From Cellvibrio sp. PSBB023 (GTDB taxonomy: Bacteria; Pseudomonadota; Gammaproteobacteria; Pseudomonadales; Cellvibrionaceae): DNA of 64,000 bases. The position numbers and the translations under genes are program-made. Below are positions 18,252-26,311 of this stretch, piece after piece. Positions within the stretch are counted from its first letter, which is position 1. Each line of letters begins with the position of its first letter. The notes below the pieces were generated by a model that was given only the letters and a program-made list of their open reading frames with translations, was not told where the DNA came from and made no database searches. The stretch is from assembly GCF_002007605.1 (NCBI RefSeq), contig NZ_CP019799.1, positions 1,798,001 through 1,862,000 on the forward strand, in the 5' to 3' direction.

Positions 18252-19667
18252 CAGTTACCGCACCAACCCCGCACACACAAGCCCACTCCCGCCGAGCGCG
18301 GTGGAAAAATTCACACCCGCAGTTTTAGCGGTATTTTTCGTCGCTTGCGTATGACCATTGCAGGCGCCTTGGCCCTATTGTTTTTTGGTACCGCCTGGAT
18401 CAATTGGGACGGTCACCAAGCCGTACTCTGGGATTTAGCCGAACGAAAATTTTATGTGTTCGGCACCACGTTTTTACCCGAAGATTTTCTCTTGCTCGCC
18501 TTTGTGATGAGTATTAGTGCTTTTTTATTGTTGGCGGTAACAGTTGTAGCTGGTCGCGTATGGTGCGGCTATGCCTGCCCGCAAAGCACATGGACCTGGG
18601 CTTTTATGTGGATGGAAAAAATCACCGAGGGCGATAGTTACCAGCGAGTAAAACTGGATGCAGCGCCCTGGTCATTGGATAAACTTTTCCGTCGCAGTAG
18701 TAAACATGCGTTATGGATACTGGCCTCACTGGCAACAGGTATCGCTTTTATGGGTTACTTTATGCCAGTGCGCACCTTAGTCAGTGATTTGGCAAGCGCA
18801 CAATTGGAGATAAATTATTCATTCTGGGTATTTTTTATCGCGGCAATGACTTACCTCAATGCAGGCTGGCTGCGCGAAAAAGTCTGTACCCATATGTGCC
18901 CTTACGCGCGCTTTCAAAGTGTGATGTTTGATAAAGACACATTAATTATTGGTTACGATACCCAGCGCGGGGAGAGCCGCGGTTCGCGCCGTAAGGATGA
19001 AGACTATCAAGCAAAAGGCTTGGGCGATTGTATTGATTGCCACTTGTGTGTGCAGGTTTGTCCAACCGGAATTGATATTCGCAACGGCTTGCAAATGGAT
19101 TGTATTGGTTGTGCGGCCTGTGTGGATGCCTGCGATTCCGTGATGGACAAAATGGGCTATGCACGCGGTCTGGTGAGCTATACCAGTGAACGTCAATTGG
19201 AAAGTTCACCTGCTCAACGCAAAAGCACAAAACCGGGTATTCGCTGGCGCACCAGTCTGGTGGCCTATGGGGTTGCGATTGTCGCGCTGCTGGCAATACT
19301 GGCGATAAGTTTGCAAGCGCGTGAACAAATGGCACTGAGTGCCTATCGCGATAGAAGTGTCTTGCGCATCAATTCACTGGGCGAACCGGTCAATGTTTAT
19401 CGCTTGAAGTTGACCAACAAAACCCAGCAGACACAAACCTATCAACTAAGCTTGGAAAGCGACAGTTCACTGTACCTGACCAAAACCTATCAATTGACAC
19501 TGATAGCGGGCGAGCGTGTCGAATTGCCCGTGGCGGTAGCCTTAAAACACAATGATCCCATCCATAACACCGGTGGCCATATCGATTTTCGTTTTCACAT
19601 GAGCAATATCAATCAGCCAGAGCAAACCATTTATCAATCCGCCAGTTTTCTCTACCGAGGTAAATAG
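18228..19667 (+). CDS. ccoG: Cytochrome c oxidase accessory protein CcoG (RdxA/FixG)
   Basis: 479-residue membrane-bound iron-sulfur protein needed for cbb3-type oxidase assembly; the family acts as a Cu(II) reductase. Several TM helices bracket 'RVWCGYACPQSTWTW'. Two ferredoxin-type cluster motifs follow ('CIDCHLCVQVCPTGIDI', 'CIGCAACVDACD'), and a C-terminal immunoglobulin-like periplasmic domain ends the protein. Unusually there are no ccoNOPQ or ccoHIS genes next to it. A MocR-type gene follows 51 bp downstream. Divergent from cysI. Confidence 0.93.
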   Translation: MSEHIPVQQLPHQPRTHKPTPAERGGKIHTRSFSGIFRRLRMTIAGALALLFFGTAWINWDGHQAVLWDLAERKFYVFGTTFLPEDFLLLAFVMSISAFLLLAVTVVAGRVWCGYACPQSTWTWAFMWMEKITEGDSYQRVKLDAAPWSLDKLFRRSSKHALWILASLATGIAFMGYFMPVRTLVSDLASAQLEINYSFWVFFIAAMTYLNAGWLREKVCTHMCPYARFQSVMFDKDTLIIGYDTQRGESRGSRRKDEDYQAKGLGDCIDCHLCVQVCPTGIDIRNGLQMDCIGCAACVDACDSVMDKMGYARGLVSYTSERQLESSPAQRKSTKPGIRWRTSLVAYGVAIVALLAILAISLQAREQMALSAYRDRSVLRINSLGEPVNVYRLKLTNKTQQTQTYQLSLESDSSLYLTKTYQLTLIAGERVELPVAVALKHNDPIHNTGGHIDFRFHMSNINQPEQTIYQSASFLYRGK

Positions 19668-19718
19668 GCGATGACGCAACGACTATCCTGAAACCGGGGG
19701 CTGGCTTATCATTCGCTT

Positions 19719-21143
19719 ATGAAGCTCTACGAACACTTTGCAGAAAACATCGCGGAATTAATTCGCACCGGCACACTGAAACCGGGCGAAAAAATTCCGT
19801 CGGTGCGCACCGCCAGCCGCACTCACAACATCAGCGCCGCTACCGTTTTTCAGGCCTATTATTTATTGGAGCGACGCGGGCTGATTGAAGCGCGCGCGCG
19901 TTCGGGTTATGTGGTACGCAACAATGCAGGTAGCCTGCTTGCAGCCCCACAATTAAGCGATAACGTCCAGGCACGCCATGAAATCGCCGCCACCGAGGTA
20001 GATGTGAGCGAGCTGGTTTTTTCGGTGCTGGACTCCATCAAAGACCCTCACACAACCCCCTTGGGTTCCGCATTTCCCAGCCCGGATTTATTTCCCCTGC
20101 CACGCCTTGCGCGCTCTATGCATAAAGCACTGCGCGATATGTCACCGCACGCCATAGTGAGCGACATGACCAGCGGCAACGCCAATTTACGCAGGCAAAT
20201 TTTGCTGCGCGCCATGTCGGCAGGCAACAAATACACCGCCGATGAATTGATTATCACCAGCGGGGCATTAGAAGCGCTTAGCTTGTCGCTGCAGACGGTC
20301 ACCAACCCTGGCGATATGGTAGCCATTGAATCACCGGCCTTTTATGCCAGCTTACAAGTATTGGAGCGCTTGAAATTAAAAGCGGTAGAAATTCCGGTTC
20401 ATCCCAGCGAAGGAATGGATCTGGACATTCTGGCCGATAGCCTCACCCGCCTGCCAATAAAAGCCATATGGGTGATGAGCAGCTACCATAATCCGCTTGG
20501 CGCAAGCATGAGCGATGAAAAGAAAAAAGCGTTTTGCGATCTGATCGCAGAGCACCAAACGCCAACCATCGAAGACGATGTTTACGCCGAATTGTATTTC
20601 GGCAACCAGCAAGCAAAGCCCTTAAAAAGTTTTGACCAACACAATTTAATTATGTATTGCAGCTCTTTTTCTAAAAGCCTTGCACCGGGTTATAGAGTTG
20701 GCTGGGTAGCTGGCGGAAAGTTTTCGGAAAAAATAGCGCGCTTGCAACTCATGAGTACTATTTCCCCATCGGTGCCTGCACAAGCAGCTATTGCCGATTA
20801 TTTACAACACGGCGGTTTTGATCGTCACCTGCGCAAACTGCGCGACACATTAGAAGCGCAGCAACAAAAAATGTTGCTGGCAATAGAAAAGTATTTCCCC
20901 ACCGGCACTCGCGCAACCCAACCTAACGGCGGTTATTTTTTATGGGTGGAACTCCCACCCCATGTGGATTCCTTGCAACTCTTCAAACTCGCCCTCGCCC
21001 AAGGCATCAGCATAGCCCCCGGCCCCATCTTCTCCGCCTCCCGCCGTTTCCGCCACTGCATTCGCTTGAACTACGGTAATAGCTGGACACCACATATAGA
21101 AGAAGCCATGAAAATTCTTGGGCGGCTAATAGCGTCTTTTTAA
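19719..21143 (+). CDS. MocR-family regulator (GntR HTH + PLP aminotransferase fold)
   Basis: 474 residues: N-terminal GntR winged helix ('LKPGEKIPSVRTASRTHNIS', residues 20-45) fused to a class I aminotransferase-like domain. The PLP-lysine region is 'MYCSSFSKSLAPGYRVGW', with substrate-binding arginine near the C-terminus ('FRHCIRLNYG'). MocR proteins use PLP, with or without an amino compound, as effector (PdxR, GabR). No pyridoxal, GABA or taurine genes lie nearby, so the target is open. The gene is convergent with an SDR gene. Confidence 0.9.
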   Translation: MKLYEHFAENIAELIRTGTLKPGEKIPSVRTASRTHNISAATVFQAYYLLERRGLIEARARSGYVVRNNAGSLLAAPQLSDNVQARHEIAATEVDVSELVFSVLDSIKDPHTTPLGSAFPSPDLFPLPRLARSMHKALRDMSPHAIVSDMTSGNANLRRQILLRAMSAGNKYTADELIITSGALEALSLSLQTVTNPGDMVAIESPAFYASLQVLERLKLKAVEIPVHPSEGMDLDILADSLTRLPIKAIWVMSSYHNPLGASMSDEKKKAFCDLIAEHQTPTIEDDVYAELYFGNQQAKPLKSFDQHNLIMYCSSFSKSLAPGYRVGWVAGGKFSEKIARLQLMSTISPSVPAQAAIADYLQHGGFDRHLRKLRDTLEAQQQKMLLAIEKYFPTGTRATQPNGGYFLWVELPPHVDSLQLFKLALAQGISIAPGPIFSASRRFRHCIRLNYGNSWTPHIEEAMKILGRLIASF

Positions 21144-21169
21144 TATAAAGATTGAACGGGATGCAAAGA

Positions 21170-21922
21170 CTAGATCCCACCTGTCGCATCGATAAAACTG
21201 CCGGTGACAAATGAAGATTTTTCAGACGCCAGCCAAAAAATAGCTTCTGCAATTTCTTTTACCTCACCACCGCGCTGAAGCGGAATTTTATTTTTTAATC
21301 GATCCACCCGGCCAGGCTCACCGCCTGATGCATGCATATCGGTATAAACCAGCGCGGGGCGGACGCCATTGACACGGATGCCCTCTGCCGCCACTTCCAA
21401 TGCAAGACCGCGCGTCAAGGTATCCATCGCGCCTTTGGAGGCTGCATAGTCAACATACTCATTGGGAGAACCGCTTTTAGCCGCACCGGAAGACACATTG
21501 ACAATTGCACCACCAACACCGCCATACTTATTCGACATACGTTTAACGGCTTCCTTACTACAGAGAAAACAACTCATCACATTCACATGTAATATCTCTG
21601 AAAAACGCTCTGCGCTGATTTCATCCAAGCGGCATTGTTGCTTTAAAATTCCCGCATTATTTACCAAAACAGATACGCGCCCCAGCGCCACATCAACGGT
21701 TTCAAATAACCGTTTAACTTCATGCTCTTTGGAAACATCAGCCTTAACACTGATGCAATGACCACCAGATTGTACAATCTCCCGTTTAACATGCTCGGCC
21801 GCATCGTCGTTTGAGACATAGTTTATACAAACTGCAAAACCATTCTGTGCAAATAGTTTTGCCGCCTCAGCACCAATACCACGGCTACCGCCCGTAATAA
21901 TAACAACGTTGGATGCCTGCAT
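21170..21922 (-). CDS. SDR-family oxidoreductase
   Basis: 250-residue short-chain dehydrogenase/reductase of the classical FabG-like type. It has the nucleotide-binding motif TGGSRGIG at residues 10-17, NNAG near residue 90, the catalytic serine in 'IVNVSSGAAKSG' and Y-x-x-x-K in 'YAASKGAMD'. The second residue set (N-Y at 'CINYVSNDD') suggests NADP(H) preference. Substrate unknown; this subfamily includes 3-oxoacyl and sugar reductases. The ORF ends 27 bp from the convergent MocR gene. Confidence 0.88.
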   Translation of the reverse strand: MQASNVVIITGGSRGIGAEAAKLFAQNGFAVCINYVSNDDAAEHVKREIVQSGGHCISVKADVSKEHEVKRLFETVDVALGRVSVLVNNAGILKQQCRLDEISAERFSEILHVNVMSCFLCSKEAVKRMSNKYGGVGGAIVNVSSGAAKSGSPNEYVDYAASKGAMDTLTRGLALEVAAEGIRVNGVRPALVYTDMHASGGEPGRVDRLKNKIPLQRGGEVKEIAEAIFWLASEKSSFVTGSFIDATGGI

Positions 21923-22004
21923 TTTCCGTTCCTGTGAGTCCGCTCAAAACAGCAGTTTTACCGATCGAAATACAACATGCAATCCTTGGCTTGAATTAAT
22001 CGCC

Positions 22005-22041
22005 ATAAAAAACGCCACAAAAGAAAATACTTTGTGGCGTT
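22005..22041 (-). terminator. Terminator of the GGDEF gene
   Basis: Read on the minus strand, stem AACGCCACAAA / TTTGTGGCGTT with a short loop is followed by a T-run, 25 bp after the diguanylate cyclase stop. Confidence 0.8.
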
Positions 22042-22065
22042 ATTGATGATTGCAAAATAAAACGC

Positions 22066-23061
22066 TTAATCCGGCTGATAAATGCTAATAGCATCACGCC
22101 CGCTGGCTTTGCTCATGTAGAGCGCTTCGTCGGCAAAGCGGATCAGTTCTTCCGGGGCGCCCTGACGTGAGCAGGCGATGCCTACACTGAGTGAGCAAGG
22201 ACGCTGTAATTGACTGCTGCGCTGTTTAACAAAATCCTTTAATCGCTCTGCCAATAATTTCAGGCCCTCACTATCGGTATTTAGTGCGGCCAGTAAAAAT
22301 TCGTCACCGCCGACGCGACAGGGAATATCGGTGCTACGCGCGATATATTGCAGTCCCTCACCCACTATTTTGATAATAGCATCACCAGTTTCATGGCCAA
22401 ATTCATCGTTAAATTGTTTGAATCCATCAATGTCGATCATCATGATTGAAAGCGGTTGCTTGGTGCGTTTACTGAGTTTGATAGCAAACTCATAGCGGTG
22501 CTGAAAGGCGCGGCGATTAAGCAGACCAGTGAGTGGATCGGTATTGGCAAGCGCGGCAAGGTTTTCAATTTGATCGCGCAGGGAATCGACCTTGGCCTCT
22601 GCCTTGCGGGTATCGATTAACAGTTTTAACTGTAACGAAAGTGCATCGGCAATAAAACCCAGGCTGGCAATGTGATGTTCGGTTAATTCGATTTTTTCTT
22701 CGCTGGCACCACAAAGTGTACCAATCGTTTCGTCTGCCACCTTGATGGGCAACACCACAAAACTTTCCATACCGGCAGCTGCACCACGACTGTCAGGAAA
22801 AAGGAGTTTCACCTGACTGGTTGCAGTGAGTTGTTGGTTAATCATGAGATTGCACATGGATTCTGACCAGGATGTTTGCGAGTCAGTTTCCACCAGTGGG
22901 CTGCCGGAATTTTGCGCAACAATAACCATTTGTTGCTGTTGCTGCCAATCGATTGCGGTAACAAAGGATGTTTTTAAACCCGTGATATGCGTAATTAATT
23001 GCAGTAGCGGCAACGCAGCACTCATAAATGCATTGCGCTCTATTACATCCAGGCTGTTCAT
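22066..23061 (-). CDS. GAF-GGDEF diguanylate cyclase
   Basis: 331 residues, no membrane segment. The N-terminal GAF-like sensor (about 1-155) is followed by a short coiled coil ('EAKVDSLRDQIENLAALA') and a GGDEF domain (about 170-331). The active-site motif is intact ('CRVGGDEFLLAA'). The product-inhibition I-site RxxD is present five residues before it (RSTD). It should synthesise cyclic di-GMP in the cytosol in response to a ligand or redox cue at the GAF domain. Monocistronic with its own terminator. Confidence 0.92.
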   Translation of the reverse strand: MNSLDVIERNAFMSAALPLLQLITHITGLKTSFVTAIDWQQQQQMVIVAQNSGSPLVETDSQTSWSESMCNLMINQQLTATSQVKLLFPDSRGAAAGMESFVVLPIKVADETIGTLCGASEEKIELTEHHIASLGFIADALSLQLKLLIDTRKAEAKVDSLRDQIENLAALANTDPLTGLLNRRAFQHRYEFAIKLSKRTKQPLSIMMIDIDGFKQFNDEFGHETGDAIIKIVGEGLQYIARSTDIPCRVGGDEFLLAALNTDSEGLKLLAERLKDFVKQRSSQLQRPCSLSVGIACSRQGAPEELIRFADEALYMSKASGRDAISIYQPD

Positions 23062-23158
23062 TTATAGTCGCCCTCAAATATCAGCCCAATGTGCAGCGGA
23101 TGGGAAGTAAAGGCAAAAACTCGCCCTTACCTCCAACAACAATCTTTTACCGGATCAT

Positions 23159-23731
23159 TTATTTTTGTACCCATATCTCCTGCAAGGGTTTACGTGGCGA
23201 GGGCACTTCCTTACTGCGCAGCGCTTCAGGTAAATCGGCAGTGTTGCCTAGCTTACCCAACGCAAATGCCATGATTAATTCATCGCTATTATTATCCAGT
23301 GCAAAAAATGCGTTGGCGGCATCTTTATGGATGCCCGCCATGCCATGGCAGTGCAAACCTTCATGCTGTGCTTGCAGCACCATGCTCATCCATGCGGCAC
23401 CAGAATCGAAACCGCTGTGTGCATTGGGTTTGCCGTTGTGCTCAAAATTCTTTTTCGCGACCAGAAATCCAATCACTGCGGCTTCTTTGGCCCAAAGTTG
23501 ATTAGCATCGACCAAGAGTGCCAAATAATCAGCGAAGTTACTGTCATTCGAGGTGTAAAAACGCCAAGGCTGCGCATTAAAACAAGAGGGAGCAAAACGC
23601 GCAGCATCAATAATACGAGCCAGTACCTCTGGCGCCAGACTGGTTTCGGTAAAGGCACGTGGTGACCAACGGTGCGAGAGCTGTTCCACAACCCCAGGCA
23701 GTGGATCACGCAAAGAGAAATCAATTGACAT
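23159..23731 (-). CDS. Nitroreductase-family flavoprotein
   Basis: 190-residue FMN-dependent oxidoreductase. Family motifs: 'HRWSPRAFTE' (FMN phosphate-binding arginines), 'RFAPSCFNAQPWRFY', and 'GAAWMSMVLQAQHEGLHCHGM'. The ATG at 23731 is preferred over the upstream TTG because GGGAGGAT precedes it by about 5 bases. These enzymes use NAD(P)H to reduce nitroaromatics or quinones; the native substrate is unknown. A separate transcription unit between the GGDEF gene and a periplasmic binding protein. Confidence 0.88.
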   Translation of the reverse strand: MSIDFSLRDPLPGVVEQLSHRWSPRAFTETSLAPEVLARIIDAARFAPSCFNAQPWRFYTSNDSNFADYLALLVDANQLWAKEAAVIGFLVAKKNFEHNGKPNAHSGFDSGAAWMSMVLQAQHEGLHCHGMAGIHKDAANAFFALDNNSDELIMAFALGKLGNTADLPEALRSKEVPSPRKPLQEIWVQK

Positions 23732-23872
23732 AACATCCTCCCAAATCAAACACGGTTAATTAGACTCTTACGACACAATACACAGAATCGATGACAGGCG
23801 TACAGATTTATCCAGTCTTTTCTGCTCATCTCAAGACGTATTTACTCGTCCTTAATCACGGGTCACATGATT

Positions 23873-24793
23873 TTACGGTGTGGGAAATGGCGTTGTGGGT
23901 GGCCACCAGGAAGGTTTTACCAAGGGTGTATCAACAGATAATAAGGGGTTATGCAGTAGGACAATGTGACGCTTATCCAAAGCCGCGCGCGCAATATTTG
24001 CACCAAAATGTTGCTGGAAATGCCGCTTAAATTCGCCGTTGGCTTGTAGCCGCTTGAGCCCTAACTCAAGCCGGGATGCAAGCCGTTCGTTATCTTTATG
24101 CACAAAAAAATACACCGGGTAGGGGTAATAAAAGGCGAAGCGTTTTTCTACTTGCAGATCAGGATATTGTTTGTTGAATTCGTCCAACTCGCGCCAGACT
24201 TCGGTCAGACCACGGGGGAAAAAATCGAAACGCCCTGAGGACAACATTTTAAATAACAGGTTGTATTTAGTGGCAGGTGCCAGCTTAAAGCCATTGTGTT
24301 GATAGACCGGATAATCCCCCCAGAGTGGATTAAACCCGACAAGAAAATCACTGCGCAGCTGGTCATCGCTCTGGACACCATCAAACCGGGGTTGGGTATT
24401 TTTGTTAATCATTAACAGGCGCAGCCCTAACAACCCCTCTTCCAATGCAATAGGTACTGCGCGAAATTGCGTTTCACGGATATAGCTGACCGATAAAAAA
24501 ATCACCTGAATGCGTTTTTGTTTTAGCAGCGATAAACCGCGAGCCTCAGTGGCATTGTTGTCGCCCGGGTTGTACATGGCGGGTACCGCCGCACCGTATT
24601 CCGGTGTCGTGATTTCCAGCGCCCGGTTTAATAAGGTTTGGTAGTAACCGTAGGAGCCATCTTTTTGGTAATAGTAAATGGACTCAACGTCGCTCATTGC
24701 CTGCGCCGGATTGGCAAGAATGCAGGTAGCAGCCCATAGCAAACCGGTCGCTACTGATCTGACAATATTAACAACAGCATAAGAGTCCCGCAT
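23873..24793 (-). CDS. Periplasmic solute-binding-like protein
   Basis: 306 residues with an N-terminal signal ending in 'ANPAQAM' and a bacterial extracellular solute-binding (family 3-like) fold ('YYYQKDGSYGYYQTLLNRAL', 'RFDFFPRGLTEVWRELDEF', 'FAFYYPYPVYFFVHKDN'). No transporter permease or ATPase gene is near. Orphan proteins of this kind in Cellvibrio and relatives may act as sensors or scavengers. Ligand unknown. The C-terminal 20 residues are Pro/Trp-rich. Confidence 0.7.
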   Translation of the reverse strand: MRDSYAVVNIVRSVATGLLWAATCILANPAQAMSDVESIYYYQKDGSYGYYQTLLNRALEITTPEYGAAVPAMYNPGDNNATEARGLSLLKQKRIQVIFLSVSYIRETQFRAVPIALEEGLLGLRLLMINKNTQPRFDGVQSDDQLRSDFLVGFNPLWGDYPVYQHNGFKLAPATKYNLLFKMLSSGRFDFFPRGLTEVWRELDEFNKQYPDLQVEKRFAFYYPYPVYFFVHKDNERLASRLELGLKRLQANGEFKRHFQQHFGANIARAALDKRHIVLLHNPLLSVDTPLVKPSWWPPTTPFPTP

Positions 24794-24900
24794 AACACAA
24801 CCAGCCTTCAGTCAACCTCACAAACGGCGCTTCCCGCACCTCAACCCGAAGAGTATAGACAATCTATGAATGTTTCAGCGCCCAATAGATTATTGGTACC

Positions 24901-25173
24901 CTATGGATAGCTTAGTACCGCTTTTAACTCCGCCAGATTTTCCTCCACCCACTGGACATTCACCGCCCCCCAATCGGCAACACGATAAACCCCATTGTTA
25001 TTTTCCAGCTGGATAGCGAGTTCATGAATGGCGGCCAAGGTATCCTGCGCGGTACGTCGGGGCATGCCGGTGGCGGCAATCACCTTAGGCACGGTATTGA
25101 TCCCCTGGGTAATTAAATAGGCCACATAAATGCGGCGATAAAAACTGGTTTTGGTTTTACTGGGTTCATTCAT
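24901..25173 (-). CDS. Small winged-helix DNA-binding protein
   Basis: 90 residues. 'YLITQGINTVPKVIAATGMP' followed by 'RRTAQDTLAAIHELAIQLE' reads as a helix-turn-helix and recognition helix, then a short wing ('NNGVYRVADWG'). Similar small proteins are widespread in pseudomonads without a defined role. It is alone between a binding-protein gene and the divergent corA gene. A DNA-binding role is inferred from the fold only. Confidence 0.65.
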   Translation of the reverse strand: MNEPSKTKTSFYRRIYVAYLITQGINTVPKVIAATGMPRRTAQDTLAAIHELAIQLENNNGVYRVADWGAVNVQWVEENLAELKAVLSYP

Positions 25174-25305
25174 ACTCGTGACCTGTATAGCCTATTAGTA
25201 GATTTGACTTGCACTTATTGCCCCTACTCTGGATAGTCGACATTTTGCACTAGACTAGCCTGATAACAGGTATTTATTAGCGTATTGCGATTGGAGACTT
25301 TACCC

Positions 25306-26271
25306 ATGCTCATAAACTGTGTGGCTTATCAGGAAGGGAAAAAACTGTGCAATGTCCCGGTGGAAGCGATAAGCGATTATGTCAAAAAAGATGGCTGTTT
25401 TGTGTGGGTCGCCCTGAAAGATGCAGAACCCGGTGAACTGGAACAAATGCAGCAGGAATTTGGTTTGCACGAACTGGCGGTGGAGGATGCACACACCGGT
25501 CACCAGCGCCCCAAAATCGAAGAGTATGGAGACTCCCTCTTTGCGGTGATGCACACCGTTGAGTTTACCGATGGCGAATTAAACATTGGCGAGGTGGATG
25601 TGTTTGTCGGTGAAAATTATGTGCTATCCACCCGCAATCGCACCCGCGAAGGTTTTCTGGGTGTGCGTGCCCGTTGTGAACGCGAGCCTCATCATCTGGC
25701 TCAGGGTTCCGCCTTTGTTTTTTATGCCTTGATGGACGCGGTGGTAGATCGCTACTTTCCCGTGGTGGTGGCATTTGAAACGGAACTGGAAATTATTGAA
25801 GACCAGATTTTTACCAAAGGGTCACAACGCAACAATATTGAGCGGCTGTACGAACTAAAACGCAAAGTCACCATATTGAAACATGCCGTTGCACCACTAC
25901 TGGAAGCCGTAGGCAAGCTGGACGGCGGGCGGGTGCCGCCCATTGTGGCCAATACCAAGGATTATTTTCGCGATGTGCACGATCACCTCTATCGCATTAA
26001 CGCTTCCATTGATGCAATTCGCGATACCATTGGCACTGCCATTCAAGTGAATTTATCCATGGTGAGTATCGACGAAAGTGAAGTGAATAAACGCTTGGCC
26101 GCCTGGGCAGCTATTTTTGCGGTAGCGACAGCATTTGTGGGTATTTGGGGAATGAACTTTGAACACATGCCCGAGCTAAAATGGAAATATGGTTACCCCA
26201 TATCGCTCAGTGTGGTGTCTGTGATTTGTGTGTATTTGTATTACCGGTTTAAAAAATCCGGCTGGCTGTAA
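25306..26271 (+). CDS. corA: CorA-family magnesium/cobalt transporter
   Basis: 321-residue pentameric Mg2+ channel. The cytoplasmic N-terminal domain has 'HELAVEDAHTGHQRPKIEEYGD'. Two C-terminal TM helices flank the selectivity motif GMN in 'GIWGMNFEHMPEL'. The ATG at 25306 is chosen over the in-frame TTG at 25285 because GGAG lies about 10 bases before it. A 13-bp inverted repeat follows, shared with the convergent cyclase gene. Confidence 0.93.
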   Translation: MLINCVAYQEGKKLCNVPVEAISDYVKKDGCFVWVALKDAEPGELEQMQQEFGLHELAVEDAHTGHQRPKIEEYGDSLFAVMHTVEFTDGELNIGEVDVFVGENYVLSTRNRTREGFLGVRARCEREPHHLAQGSAFVFYALMDAVVDRYFPVVVAFETELEIIEDQIFTKGSQRNNIERLYELKRKVTILKHAVAPLLEAVGKLDGGRVPPIVANTKDYFRDVHDHLYRINASIDAIRDTIGTAIQVNLSMVSIDESEVNKRLAAWAAIFAVATAFVGIWGMNFEHMPELKWKYGYPISLSVVSVICVYLYYRFKKSGWL

Positions 26272-26272
26272 T

Positions 26273-26302
26273 ATTGATCGCACACCCGTGTGTGCGATCA
26301 AT
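26273..26302. terminator. Bidirectional hairpin between corA and cyclase gene
   Basis: ATTGATCGCACAC and its perfect complement with loop CCGT occupy nearly the whole gap between two convergent genes. No T-run on either side, so termination may be Rho-assisted or the hairpin may protect the 3' ends. Confidence 0.6.
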
Positions 26303-26311
26303 CGCTGGCAA

